Shown: positions 51,846 through 59,994 of the stretch, piece by piece
Position numbering within the stretch: position 1 is the stretch's first letter
How the letters are laid out: every line of letters starts with the position of its first letter
DNA from: JBBRGK01 sp036741355
GTDB taxonomy: Bacteria > Chloroflexota > Dehalococcoidia > CAUJGQ01
Length of the DNA: 64,000 bases
NCBI GenBank assembly: GCA_036741355.1
Contig: DAINSK010000003.1
Span: 1-64,000, forward strand
Direction of reading: 5' to 3'
The notes under the pieces: model-generated
Told to the model about the DNA's origin: nothing
Seen by the model: the letters and a program-made list of their open reading frames with translations, nothing else
Databases searched by the model: none
Translations under genes and position numbers: made by a program

Positions 51846-52496
51846 GTGCCTGACGTCAGCACCTTGGAACTCCGTATCGCACCCACCGGTGACCCCGCGT
51901 TCGATAGCCTGGTCCGTCGGGCGCAGGCGTGTCACGCCTGTCCGTCGATGGAAGGGCGCCGCCGCGTATTGACTGCTATGAACGGAAGCCCGAGGGCGCA
52001 GGTGGTCTTTGTTGCCGAGGCACCCGGACGGCTTGGCGGTGAGCTGACCGGCGTACCGCTAAGCCGGGACCAATCGGGGAAGCGATTCGAGCGGTTGTTA
52101 TCGATCGCGAGGCTCTCGCGCGAGCAGATCTTCATCACCAACGCGGCCCTCTGCAATCCGCGCGACGTCAACGGCAACAACCGCACGCCATCACGGTCCG
52201 AAATTGAAAATTGCTCCGGGTGGCTACGCGCGACAATCAACGTCTTGGACCCGTTTGTTGTCGTCTCGCTTGGTGCGACGGCACTGGGGGCGCTGGCGCG
52301 GCTGGAAGCACACGGCTTGCAGCTGCGCGCGGCCGTCGGCAGGCCGGTGAACTGGCACGAGCGCTGGTTGCTGCCGCTGTACCACCCTTCGCCGCGGGCG
52401 GGAATCAGCCGTTCGTACGACGACCAGTACGAAGACTTCCGCCGCCTCGGGCTGTGGTTGGCCACCGTCGACGAGGGTAAGGCGTTTGACCGCTGA
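51846..52496 (+). CDS. Uracil-DNA glycosylase family protein, Fe-S type, about 216 aa
   Basis: The motif VVFVAEAPGRLGGELTG corresponds to motif A (EAPG) of Fe-S uracil-DNA glycosylases, and LYHPSPRAG to motif B (HPSP). Four cysteines in CHACPSMEGR, NAALCNPRD and IENCSGWL fit a 4Fe-4S cluster as in family 4 enzymes. It would remove uracil from DNA. The start is uncertain: a GTG at 51846 begins VPDVSTLEL and TTG or other codons upstream (51810) are possible. The next gene follows at once on the same strand. Confidence 0.85.
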   Translation: MPDVSTLELRIAPTGDPAFDSLVRRAQACHACPSMEGRRRVLTAMNGSPRAQVVFVAEAPGRLGGELTGVPLSRDQSGKRFERLLSIARLSREQIFITNAALCNPRDVNGNNRTPSRSEIENCSGWLRATINVLDPFVVVSLGATALGALARLEAHGLQLRAAVGRPVNWHERWLLPLYHPSPRAGISRSYDDQYEDFRRLGLWLATVDEGKAFDR

Positions 52497-52561
52497 TCGA
52501 CGCCTGCATACGATGATTCGTGCCTCTCGGCACGATGTTGCGCGCCGGTCCTGGAGTTTCG

Positions 52562-53392
52562 TTGAGCATCGATTCGCTCCCCTACATGGTCTTCCTTTTA
52601 CTGGTGGAGTTTGCAGCCGGAGTCCTGGTCGTCACCTGCGTAGCGCAGATGCGCGGCCTCGTGCCGCACGGATTCGTCAAGATGGGCGCCGGCACAGCGC
52701 TTTGCGGCGCCGCTCTGGCGGTTTGGATTACCACGGCACTCGGGCGCCCGTTCGACGTCGGTGGGTACCGGCTTGACGAAACGTTTCTCAACCCGTCCAG
52801 GATCGGGTTGTGGATACTGCTGGTGCTGCTGGTTCCCTACACGTTCGTCGTATGGCGGGAGCGTGAACCGGCCGCGAGTATCATCGGCCTCGCCGCTAGT
52901 GCCGCAGCGCTGGTATCGCTCGGCCTCGTCGCTGCGATTATCCGGTTGCCGGCCTGGGGTTACCCGGGCGTCGTGCTGAGCCTGCTAACCGGGGCCCTGA
53001 GCCTGGGCTCTGTGACCATGGGCATGGTCCTCGGCCACGGGTACCTCGTCTCGCCCCGCCTGTCAGAACAGCCGCTCAACGAAATTACGCTGGCCCTTAT
53101 CGTCGTCCTCGCCGTACAGTCGGCGCTCGTGCTCATCAACTTGTTTATCCCGGTGAGACAAACGCCGTCGGCGGATCTGTCGGGATCCGGGATCGTTCAG
53201 GATCCCGCTTTCTGGCTGAGGATCGGCGTCGGCCTGGTGTTTCCCATCGTGCTGGCGGTGATGGCGTGGCGTTCCAGTCTCGTCCGCGGCATGATGTCGG
53301 CCACGGGGCTGCTGTACGTCGCCACCGGAGCGGTCCTTGCGGGCGAGGCGCTGGCCCGCGGGCTGCAACTGGCAACAGCTATCCCGTTCTAG
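52562..53392 (+). CDS. Polytopic membrane protein of unknown function, 276 aa
   Basis: About eight hydrophobic segments are spread over the whole length (for example SIDSLPYMVFLLLVEFAAG, LVPYTFVVWRE, ITLALIVVLAVQSALVLIN). There are no cofactor motifs, but the layout recalls DmsC/NrfD-like membrane anchor subunits. Without a partner reductase I do not assign it. A TTG at 52562 has GGAG five bases upstream and starts at the first helix. GTG 52520 and ATG 52535 are alternatives. Confidence 0.7.
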   Translation: MSIDSLPYMVFLLLVEFAAGVLVVTCVAQMRGLVPHGFVKMGAGTALCGAALAVWITTALGRPFDVGGYRLDETFLNPSRIGLWILLVLLVPYTFVVWREREPAASIIGLAASAAALVSLGLVAAIIRLPAWGYPGVVLSLLTGALSLGSVTMGMVLGHGYLVSPRLSEQPLNEITLALIVVLAVQSALVLINLFIPVRQTPSADLSGSGIVQDPAFWLRIGVGLVFPIVLAVMAWRSSLVRGMMSATGLLYVATGAVLAGEALARGLQLATAIPF

Positions 53393-53447
53393 GTCGGCAG
53401 GGCGGACAACTGGCGAAATGATATCGCAGGCTGGCGGAGGCAACCAA

Positions 53448-53999
53448 ATGGATCGCGAACAAGCATGGGAACTCCTCTGCGAATACACAAAGACCGATCA
53501 ATTGCGGCGCCACGGCCGGTCGGTTGAGGCAGTCATGCGCGCCGCGGCGCGCAAACACGGCGGCGACGAAGAGACCTGGGGAATCGTGGGACTCCTGCAC
53601 GACTTCGACTACGAGCAGTTCCCGGACCAGCACCCCATGGCAGGAAAGCCGATCCTCGAAGAACGCGGCTACCCGGAAGCGGTGATCTACGCGATCCAGT
53701 GCCACGCCGATTTCACGGGCTACGAGCGCCGATCGACGATGGACAAGATGATCTTCGCGGTCGACGAGCTTACCGGGTTCATTATCGCCTGCACGCTCGT
53801 TCAGCCGACCAAAAGCCTCGGGGAGGTCAAGCTAAGCAGCGTCCGCAAGAAGCTGAAAGATAAAGCGTTCGCGCGGAATGTCATCCGCGACGACATCTGG
53901 AAGGGAATCGACGAGCTCGGCGTCGACTTCGACGAGCACGTGCAATTCGTGATCGACTCGCTGAAGCCTGTGGCAACGGAGATCGGCCTCAACCCCTGA
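53448..53999 (+). CDS. HD-domain hydrolase, 183 aa
   Basis: The HD signature is GLLHDFDYEQFPDQHP with the metal-binding His-Asp pair, a first His in RRHGRSVEAVM and later AIQCHADFTG, giving a typical small HDIG phosphohydrolase. These act on nucleotides or other phosphorylated small molecules. The ATG at 53448 follows GGAGG by seven bases. It is convergent with the YfiH-type gene, whose stop is 2 bp away. Confidence 0.85.
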   Translation: MDREQAWELLCEYTKTDQLRRHGRSVEAVMRAAARKHGGDEETWGIVGLLHDFDYEQFPDQHPMAGKPILEERGYPEAVIYAIQCHADFTGYERRSTMDKMIFAVDELTGFIIACTLVQPTKSLGEVKLSSVRKKLKDKAFARNVIRDDIWKGIDELGVDFDEHVQFVIDSLKPVATEIGLNP

Positions 54000-54000
54000 T

Positions 54001-54813
54001 CTAGCGGTTTCCCGTGGTCATCCCACTGATTGCAACCAGCGCTCCGAAGCGGCCGGTCGGGACGCCCTCGCGGCGATGGGAATATAGCAGGTCGAGATTG
54101 CACGCCGTACATAACGATGCGGCGTCGACATGGTCCGGCAGCATCCCTGCTGCGCTTAACTGGTGTAGCAGCACGCCTTCCAGGTCGATGTATGTCTTAG
54201 CCGCTGAACGGCGGACGAAGCGGTTGGCTGAGTTACCGGCGGTGCTGGAAACCGCATCTGCAACGTCATTGCCGACCTCGTAGCAGCAGGCGCCGATCCC
54301 CGGCCCAACTCCGATCAGCAGGTCCCTTGGTTGGGTACCGAACAGCCGCTGCATACTGGACACCGCCTGCCGGCCGGAGTTTGCGGCAAGACCCCTCCAG
54401 CCGGAGTGCATTGCGGCGACCGCTCGTCGGACGGGGTCAATCAAGATCAGTGGCAGGCAGTCTGCGGTCTGGACCATGAGGACAACGCCTGGCGTCCGCG
54501 TGGCAAGCATGTCGGCGTCGGCGATGTAGACGCCCGGCTGTCCCGGCTCGGTGGCCAGCGCGACCCCGACACCGTGCACCTGGCGAACGGTCACCGGCTG
54601 CGCATCCTTGGGGCCAACCAACATCGCTGCCAGCCGGCGGTTGGCAATCACATGGTCGCGGTCGTCGCCCACCGATAGCCCGAGATTTGTTGAGGCAAAT
54701 GGACCGTTGCTCAATCCCCCGAGCCTCGTGGTAATGGCGTGTCGCACGCCCCCTACTTGCTCGAGCAAGGGAAAGCGCAGGCAAGCGATCGCTCCACTGA
54801 CGTCTAGGCGCAT
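54001..54813 (-). CDS. YfiH/PgeF-type (laccase-domain) purine nucleosidase-like protein, 270 aa
   Basis: The family core shows the Cys-His pair in QTADCLPLILIDPVRRAVAA and MHSGWRGLAANSGRQAV, a third ligand His in VHGVGVAL, and a C-terminal CYEVG and YSHRREG. Family members bind zinc, phosphorolyse or hydrolyse purine nucleosides, and were earlier called polyphenol oxidases or PgeF. The ATG at 54813 starts close to the fold. The gene follows the BtuF-like gene on the same strand with a 65-bp gap. Confidence 0.85.
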   Translation of the reverse strand: MRLDVSGAIACLRFPLLEQVGGVRHAITTRLGGLSNGPFASTNLGLSVGDDRDHVIANRRLAAMLVGPKDAQPVTVRQVHGVGVALATEPGQPGVYIADADMLATRTPGVVLMVQTADCLPLILIDPVRRAVAAMHSGWRGLAANSGRQAVSSMQRLFGTQPRDLLIGVGPGIGACCYEVGNDVADAVSSTAGNSANRFVRRSAAKTYIDLEGVLLHQLSAAGMLPDHVDAASLCTACNLDLLYSHRREGVPTGRFGALVAISGMTTGNR

Positions 54814-54878
54814 TGATAGTGACGGCTTATGACCATGCCCGCTGCCCTGGCCGCGGTTCGAATTTGGTGGCCGTTTAT

Positions 54879-55730
54879 TCACTTACGAGATCCATGCGCA
54901 ACTCCCTGGAGGGGCCGCTTTTCACGAATTGCATCGAATATTGCCGTGAACGTATTCAGCGCGTGAGGGATACGCGGTCCATACCAGCTCAGCGATCTGC
55001 CGTCGATGAAATGAATACGGCCTGAAGCAACTGCCGGCACATCCGGATACGGCGCAAAGTCGCTGACATGTCGAGGCGCGAACCGGTACGGTTCGTCGGG
55101 CAGCAAGATGACGTCCGGCGCGGCTGGCGCAAGGTCTGCGAGGTCCACGGAATAGTAGTGCGCGGGAGCGTTGACTGCGAAGCAGCTTCGTCCGCCGGCC
55201 AGCGCGAGCAGATCCGACATGTAGGTGTCGGACCGCGCCACCATGTATGGACGGCGCCAGATCGGGCAAAAGTATGCAACCGGTTCTACCTGGCGAAGCT
55301 TCGCGGCGGCAACCAGGGCGCGAGATTCGCCAAGCCAGGAACACGTTTTGGAATCAACGCCGACGATGCGGGCGATCGCATCGATTCCATCCAGCGCCGA
55401 CGGGACGGTAGGAAAGAACGTCACGAAGACGCTGAGCCCCGCCGCACGCAAAGCCTCCACGTCGGCCTCACGGTTCTCTTCCGTGCTTGCGACAACCATG
55501 TCGGGATTCAGCGCCGCAACGGCTTGCACGTCCGGAGTCTTGGTCCCGCCGACCTTCGGCAGCCGTGCCACACAGCCGGCAGGCTCTTTGCAGAAGCTGG
55601 TCACGCCAACGAGAAGGTCGCCCGCGCCCAACGCGAACAGGGCCTCCGTCAGGCTCGGCACCAGCGACACAATGCGCCGAGGAGGCCGCGCAAGCTTAAA
55701 ATCTACGCTCGTCGCGTCAGTTTCAGTCAT
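54879..55730 (-). CDS. BtuF-like helical-backbone metal receptor without signal peptide, 283 aa
   Basis: The sequence RIVSLVPSLTEALFALGAGD, VGGTKTPDVQAVAALNPDMV and a WYGPRIPHAL end are typical of class III substrate-binding proteins for cobalamin or siderophores. There is no signal peptide, and no ABC permease or ATPase is near, so the protein is probably cytoplasmic and not part of a classical importer. The ATG at 55730 overlaps the upstream stop by ATGA. An ATG at 55736 is also possible. Confidence 0.85.
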   Translation of the reverse strand: MTETDATSVDFKLARPPRRIVSLVPSLTEALFALGAGDLLVGVTSFCKEPAGCVARLPKVGGTKTPDVQAVAALNPDMVVASTEENREADVEALRAAGLSVFVTFFPTVPSALDGIDAIARIVGVDSKTCSWLGESRALVAAAKLRQVEPVAYFCPIWRRPYMVARSDTYMSDLLALAGGRSCFAVNAPAHYYSVDLADLAPAAPDVILLPDEPYRFAPRHVSDFAPYPDVPAVASGRIHFIDGRSLSWYGPRIPHALNTFTAIFDAIREKRPLQGVAHGSRK

Positions 55731-56011
55731 TTGCACTTGGATGCTTGCGAACCGATGACCGGGATCGTTTGGGCGTCCGGGATGTCGTCACGCGGTTGGA
55801 ACCATAGCCCCGTGGTGCGGCAGTAGCGACACTTCACCATCGTGGTGATCAATGGATGGTCGGCACCTTTGTACAGGCACAGAAAAAGTGCCAGCCGCCC
55901 CTTTTCCGCACCGTAGGGAATACTGCTGCGGTCGTAGCCAGGGTTCGGTATTAGAAATCTGCACCTACGCTGGTCGTGTCCGGGCCCTTTTGGGTCGAGG
56001 GCGCTAGTCAT
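55727..56011 (-). CDS. Small hypothetical protein with a Cys pair, 94 aa
   Basis: The middle holds YDRSSIPYGAEKGRLALFLC and the C-terminal part MVKCRYCRTTGLWFQPRDDI, where C-x2-C suggests half of a zinc site. No family known. Its stop overlaps the start of the BtuF-like gene by ATGA, which implies co-translation. Confidence 0.6.
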   Translation of the reverse strand: MTSALDPKGPGHDQRRCRFLIPNPGYDRSSIPYGAEKGRLALFLCLYKGADHPLITTMVKCRYCRTTGLWFQPRDDIPDAQTIPVIGSQASKCK

Positions 56012-56113
56012 GGACACTCACCGCCATAGCTGTATGGTATCGCCTCCGGCCCGACGCCGAAACGGGGCAGCCGTGCGACCACCCCGTTTCCAGGAACAAC
56101 GCTGACGTCGGAA

Positions 56114-57328
56114 TTACGCCGATGCCGGTCGTGAGCCTAAAGTAACGTCGACCGTTTGCTTGTCGGTACCGCGGTAAACCGTCACCGGCACCTTTGCGCC
56201 GGAACCATTCTCGATCAGCGCCTCGTTGAGGTCACCCTGTCCGTGTACCTCGATGTTGCCGACTTTGACGATAATGTCGCCCGCCTTCAGTCCCGCCTGG
56301 TCGGCAGCGCTGCCTTTGTTGACCTGGACGATGCCGACGCCGTCGTTGACCGGAAGATGCTGCGCCGAGGCGACGTCACGCGTTATCGGTGTGACGGTGA
56401 CTCCCAGGAAGCCCCGGTCCACCCGGCCCGTGCTGATTAGCGATTTGGTAACTGGCAGAACCGTATCAACGGAGACCGCGAAGTTGATGCCCTGAACCGG
56501 CTCTCCATTCGTACTGAAGATGCCGGCAGTGTTTATGCCGATGACTTCGCCACGCGTATTCACCAGCGGTCCGCCGCTATTACCGGGATTGATTGCAGCA
56601 TCGGTCTGGATGGCGCCGCCGATGCTGATCTGCTGAGAAGTGCTTTGCACAACGCCTGCGTTCGGGCTGATCGTTTCGTCGATCGTCCGTCCGAGGGCGC
56701 TCACCACACCGACAGTCACCGATGGCTGGGCGCCGAGGTCGAGCGCATAGCCCATGGCCACGACGGTATCGCCGACGTTAATAGATTTCGGATCCGCCAG
56801 CCTCGCGGGAGTCAGGCCCTTGGCGCTGATCTTGAGAATCGCGAGGTCCGCGTTCGGTTCCCGCCCCACGAGCTGCGCGTCAAGCGACTCGCCGTCCGCG
56901 AGGTCAACGGTAAACTTTTGTGCCGGCTGATTCGTGCCCAGCGTGACGACGTGGTTGTTGGTGAGAATGTGTCCGTCGGCATCGAGAATTATGCCGGTGC
57001 CGGTTCCCGAAGCCTTTTGTAGATTGCCGAAGACTCCGACCTGGGATGCATCGGTTCGGACTCGCACCACGCTCGGTCGCAACGCCTTCACGATGTCCGG
57101 AATTGAGGTAAGCGTGGCGTCATTCTTGCTCGTTGTCGTCGTTAGAGCAGGGCTTGGCGCTGCGGCACTGGTCCCCTGCGCCGCAGACGCCGGCGAGGCC
57201 CCCGTTGCAGCGGGTGGCTGACTGACATTGCTGCCAAGCGTGGCCGGGTGCGTCTTTTGCGTGCAGGCAATCGCCAGAGCTACCGCGGTCAGCGCGACCA
57301 CGGGTAATATGAGCCGGTAGGCTTTCAT
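56114..57328 (-). CDS. HtrA/DegP-type trypsin-like serine protease lipoprotein with PDZ domain, 404 aa
   Basis: A lipoprotein signal (LPVVALTAVALAIACTQ, lipobox AIAC) and a Ser/Thr/Ala-rich linker are followed by the protease domain with His in ILTNNHVV, Asp in ADLAILKI and Ser in AINPGNSGGPL. A single PDZ domain lies at the end (FLGVTVTPITRDVAS, SAADQAGLKAGDIIVKVGNI). It degrades misfolded proteins outside the membrane. A surface-anchored HtrA near an ECF sigma gene fits an envelope-stress role, but co-regulation is not shown. Confidence 0.93.
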   Translation of the reverse strand: MKAYRLILPVVALTAVALAIACTQKTHPATLGSNVSQPPAATGASPASAAQGTSAAAPSPALTTTTSKNDATLTSIPDIVKALRPSVVRVRTDASQVGVFGNLQKASGTGTGIILDADGHILTNNHVVTLGTNQPAQKFTVDLADGESLDAQLVGREPNADLAILKISAKGLTPARLADPKSINVGDTVVAMGYALDLGAQPSVTVGVVSALGRTIDETISPNAGVVQSTSQQISIGGAIQTDAAINPGNSGGPLVNTRGEVIGINTAGIFSTNGEPVQGINFAVSVDTVLPVTKSLISTGRVDRGFLGVTVTPITRDVASAQHLPVNDGVGIVQVNKGSAADQAGLKAGDIIVKVGNIEVHGQGDLNEALIENGSGAKVPVTVYRGTDKQTVDVTLGSRPASA

Positions 57329-57547
57329 TGCTGTTCTTCTCCTTGTTGTAGCGAGTTGAGTGCTCTAACTAAACGGTACGTGGGTTTGTAGCGTCCGCAT
57401 ACACACGCCCGATTAATCTCCTGCTAACAGACTGTGAAACACAGCGGCGGAGTAATTGATACAATGCAGCAGTCACAGGGAAATTCGGAGATAGGGTTTG
57501 CAATCCGATCACGCTCCTTCGTCGTATAGACATAGGGATGTAGCGCG

Positions 57548-58141
57548 GTGACCGCGCGAAGGGGCAGCCTGGCTGATGCCCTTACGGACGACGCATTAGT
57601 CGACCGGGTTGTGGCGCGCGACGAAGAAGCTTTCGCCGAATTGTACGAACGCTATTCGGACCTCGTGTACTCGGTCGGGTTGCGCGTTTTAGCCGATCCG
57701 ACGTCTGCATTAGATGTCGCCCAAGATGTCTTCATTCGGTTCTGGCGTAACCCTGGCAGTTTCGATCCACAGCGAGGCCGGTTCATGCCCTGGCTGTTGA
57801 GCGTCACCCGAAATCGAGCCGTCGATGAAGTCCGTTCGCGCGGCCGGCGACGGCTGCGCGAGATAGCGCCCGTCGAAGGTGCAGACGACCCGGTTGACGT
57901 TGCTGCTCCAGATCCGGCATGGATGGCAGTGCTTGCATCGGAGCAGCGCAGCGTCCGAGCGGCCCTGGCGACGCTGCCCCCCGAGCAACGCGAGGCGATA
58001 GAACTTGCTTATTTTGGTGGCCTAACGCAACAAGAGATCGCGGAACGGGTAGCGACGCCGTTAGGCACGATTAAGACGCGGGTAAGGCTGGGCATGAAGA
58101 AGCTGCGCATTATCCTGCGGGACGAGACTGAGGCCGAGTGA
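57548..58141 (+). CDS. ECF-type RNA polymerase sigma factor, 197 aa
   Basis: Region 2 is seen in FAELYERYSDLVYSVGLRVL, DPTSALDVAQDVFIRFWR and FMPWLLSVTRNRAVDEVRSR, and region 4 in LPPEQREAIELAYFGGLTQQ followed by EIAERVATPLGTIKTRVRLG. The GTG at 57548 gives the family length. Its stop overlaps the start of the anti-sigma gene. Confidence 0.92.
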   Translation: MTARRGSLADALTDDALVDRVVARDEEAFAELYERYSDLVYSVGLRVLADPTSALDVAQDVFIRFWRNPGSFDPQRGRFMPWLLSVTRNRAVDEVRSRGRRRLREIAPVEGADDPVDVAAPDPAWMAVLASEQRSVRAALATLPPEQREAIELAYFGGLTQQEIAERVATPLGTIKTRVRLGMKKLRIILRDETEAE

Positions 58142-59037
58142 TGATCTGCGAAGAGCTTCGCGCGGATGCCGATGCTTTGGCACTTGGAGCGCTTCCTGAA
58201 AAAGAAGCGTCGCAGGCCGAACTGCATCTCGCATCGTGTGATGACTGCAAAGCCGAGTACGAAGCCGCGCTCCGGGTGGCGGGCCAGTTACCGCTCAGCG
58301 CCCCGCTAGTGGAGGCTCCCTGGGCCCTGCGAGCCGCCGTGTTCGGTGCAATCAACTCGGACACGGCTGGAGATCGAGTCTCGCGGTCTGGTGCCGGCGT
58401 GACCGGAACGCCCGTTGGCAGCCGCTTACAAACCACGACACATGCTGCAGTCCCCGGCGGGCGTAATGCGTTACGCAGCGCAAGCGTAGCGCGCTTTCGC
58501 CGTGTCGCTTTTTATTTGCCGACGCTGGCCGCGGCGGCGATGTTCATCGCGATCATTGGGCTCGGCGTTTGGACGCTGCGGCTTCATAACCAGGTGCAGG
58601 ACCTCAAGAAGTCAGATCAGGCGGCCGCGCGGCTCAGGATTTCAGAGCCTGCGCTTGCCCGAGCGGACACCGATGCACTGTTGTTGCTGTCTGCTCCGGG
58701 GACGATTAAGGCTCCGCTCACCGCGGGCGCCGCGGCGCCCAACGCGAATGGCGCCGTCTTCTGGAGCCGCGAGCAGCAGCGTTGCGTGATATTCGCGCGG
58801 GAACTCACACCGCTGCGTGGCGGGAGTGAATACCACGTTTGGTTCAGCGCGGGTGCGGCCTACTGGGACGGCGGACCGCTTATTCCAGACACGACGGGCG
58901 TGGCGGAGATGGTGGTTTCTACCGAAAGGTGGCATCCCGGCGAATCGTACATCATTAATATTGTGATTCAGCCTGTACCCGATGACGGTTCAAGACGGCC
59001 GGTTCTGTCGGCCAGCATCGAACAAGACGTCGAATAG
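58141..59037 (+). CDS. Anti-sigma factor with zinc-binding motif and RskA-like domain, 298 aa
   Basis: The N-terminal anti-sigma domain carries the zinc-binding HLASCDDC motif (His-x3-Cys-x2-Cys). A single membrane helix (LAAAAMFIAIIGLGVWTLRL) follows at about residue 130, then a C-terminal extracytoplasmic domain of the RskA type (YHVWFSAGAAYWDGG). It would hold the preceding sigma factor inactive until an envelope signal. Start at ATG 58141, or GTG 58138. Confidence 0.9.
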   Translation: MICEELRADADALALGALPEKEASQAELHLASCDDCKAEYEAALRVAGQLPLSAPLVEAPWALRAAVFGAINSDTAGDRVSRSGAGVTGTPVGSRLQTTTHAAVPGGRNALRSASVARFRRVAFYLPTLAAAAMFIAIIGLGVWTLRLHNQVQDLKKSDQAAARLRISEPALARADTDALLLLSAPGTIKAPLTAGAAAPNANGAVFWSREQQRCVIFARELTPLRGGSEYHVWFSAGAAYWDGGPLIPDTTGVAEMVVSTERWHPGESYIINIVIQPVPDDGSRRPVLSASIEQDVE

Positions 59038-59054
59038 CTCCCTCGCCAGCCTGC

Positions 59055-59516
59055 TCACTTCAACACGCGGAGGGTCCCTTTTAGACGGGGCGTCACCGCA
59101 TCATGCCAGTCGTGAGTGCCAATTACGGTCACGGTGACAGTCACAGATGACCCGGGCGCGATGTCGCCCGTGTCGAACAGACCGGGTTCGTCCGAAACAA
59201 CGTGATGCCGGTTCGTGTCGTCGTTCTGCCAGGTTATCGTGCGTCCGGACTGAACCGACAGAGCATCGGGCTTCGCACCGGCAGGCGTGAGAGTTATCAA
59301 TCCCGGTGTTCCGGCGACCGCGACGACGGTCACCGAGGGACGCCCCGTTGCGCTTCCTGTGACAGACGTTGCGGGCGCAATCGCGCCTGTGGCGGGAGTC
59401 GGATCGAGCGCACCTGTCGGTCGCAGTGACGTCGCCTGTGGCGGCGGCGCGTGGTGGCCGCCCGTCCCGCACGCGGATGCCAGAAGCAGCAGCACCGACG
59501 CGGCCACCTGCAACAC
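59055..59516 (-). CDS. Cupredoxin-like lipoprotein with incomplete copper ligands, 153 aa
   Basis: A lipoprotein signal (VLQVAASVLLLLASACGTGG) and a Thr/Pro/Ala-rich linker precede a single beta-sandwich domain with TITWQNDDTNRHHVVSDEPG and VTVTVIGTHDWHDAVTP. In plastocyanin-like proteins the second segment contains Cys-x2-His-x2-Met. Here it reads WHDAVTPRL and lacks the Cys and probably the Met, so type I copper binding is doubtful. A GTG at 59516 starts just after the DUF2203 stop. Confidence 0.75.
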   Translation of the reverse strand: MLQVAASVLLLLASACGTGGHHAPPPQATSLRPTGALDPTPATGAIAPATSVTGSATGRPSVTVVAVAGTPGLITLTPAGAKPDALSVQSGRTITWQNDDTNRHHVVSDEPGLFDTGDIAPGSSVTVTVTVIGTHDWHDAVTPRLKGTLRVLK

Positions 59517-59520
59517 CGGG

Positions 59521-59940
59521 CTACAGTTCTTCGACCGGGCGCCTTCCCGCGAAGCCGCTCTCGAGGTCGTGCCAGAACTGAATGTCGGGCTCGCCCAGGC
59601 GGTAGCAGAGCAGCGCTTCTTCGCCGTTTCGCATACAGGGAAAGTCGATGAGGCCGGCTTCGACGTCCTTAACCTGAAACCCCATCGCCTGGATCCGCTC
59701 CATGAGCTGTCGCGCCTGTACATCGAGTTGCCCAGCAGGTTCACTTGATCCGTGTCCATTGCTCGAAGGACCGCGACCGTTGCCGGACCGGGCGCCCCTC
59801 GGGCCTCCGAGACCGTGCCGGCGCTCGCGTCCGGCGGCTCCACTGCGTCCGCGGCGGATCAGATCTCGCAACTGTTCGATCAAGGCAACCGCCTCGGGCA
59901 GCGCTGCCTTTGCCTCGGTCAACGTCCAGTACTTCGGCAT
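59521..59940 (-). CDS. DUF2203 family protein, 139 aa
   Basis: The N-terminus MPKYWTLTEAKAALPEAVAL, the downstream LMERIQAMGFQVKDVEAGLI and PCMRNGEEALLCYRLGEPDI with IQFWHDLESGFAGR are typical of DUF2203, a small family of unknown function. A 50-residue Gly/Arg/Ser-rich insert lies in the middle. The ATG at 59940 opens the family core; it lies between the GH57 gene and the cupredoxin lipoprotein in one transcript. Confidence 0.8.
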   Translation of the reverse strand: MPKYWTLTEAKAALPEAVALIEQLRDLIRRGRSGAAGRERRHGLGGPRGARSGNGRGPSSNGHGSSEPAGQLDVQARQLMERIQAMGFQVKDVEAGLIDFPCMRNGEEALLCYRLGEPDIQFWHDLESGFAGRRPVEEL

Positions 59941-59994
59941 TGGCGCCTCCGGCCAGCGGGAACGTGAGCGCGGGCGACTTTGGAGAGACAAGAA

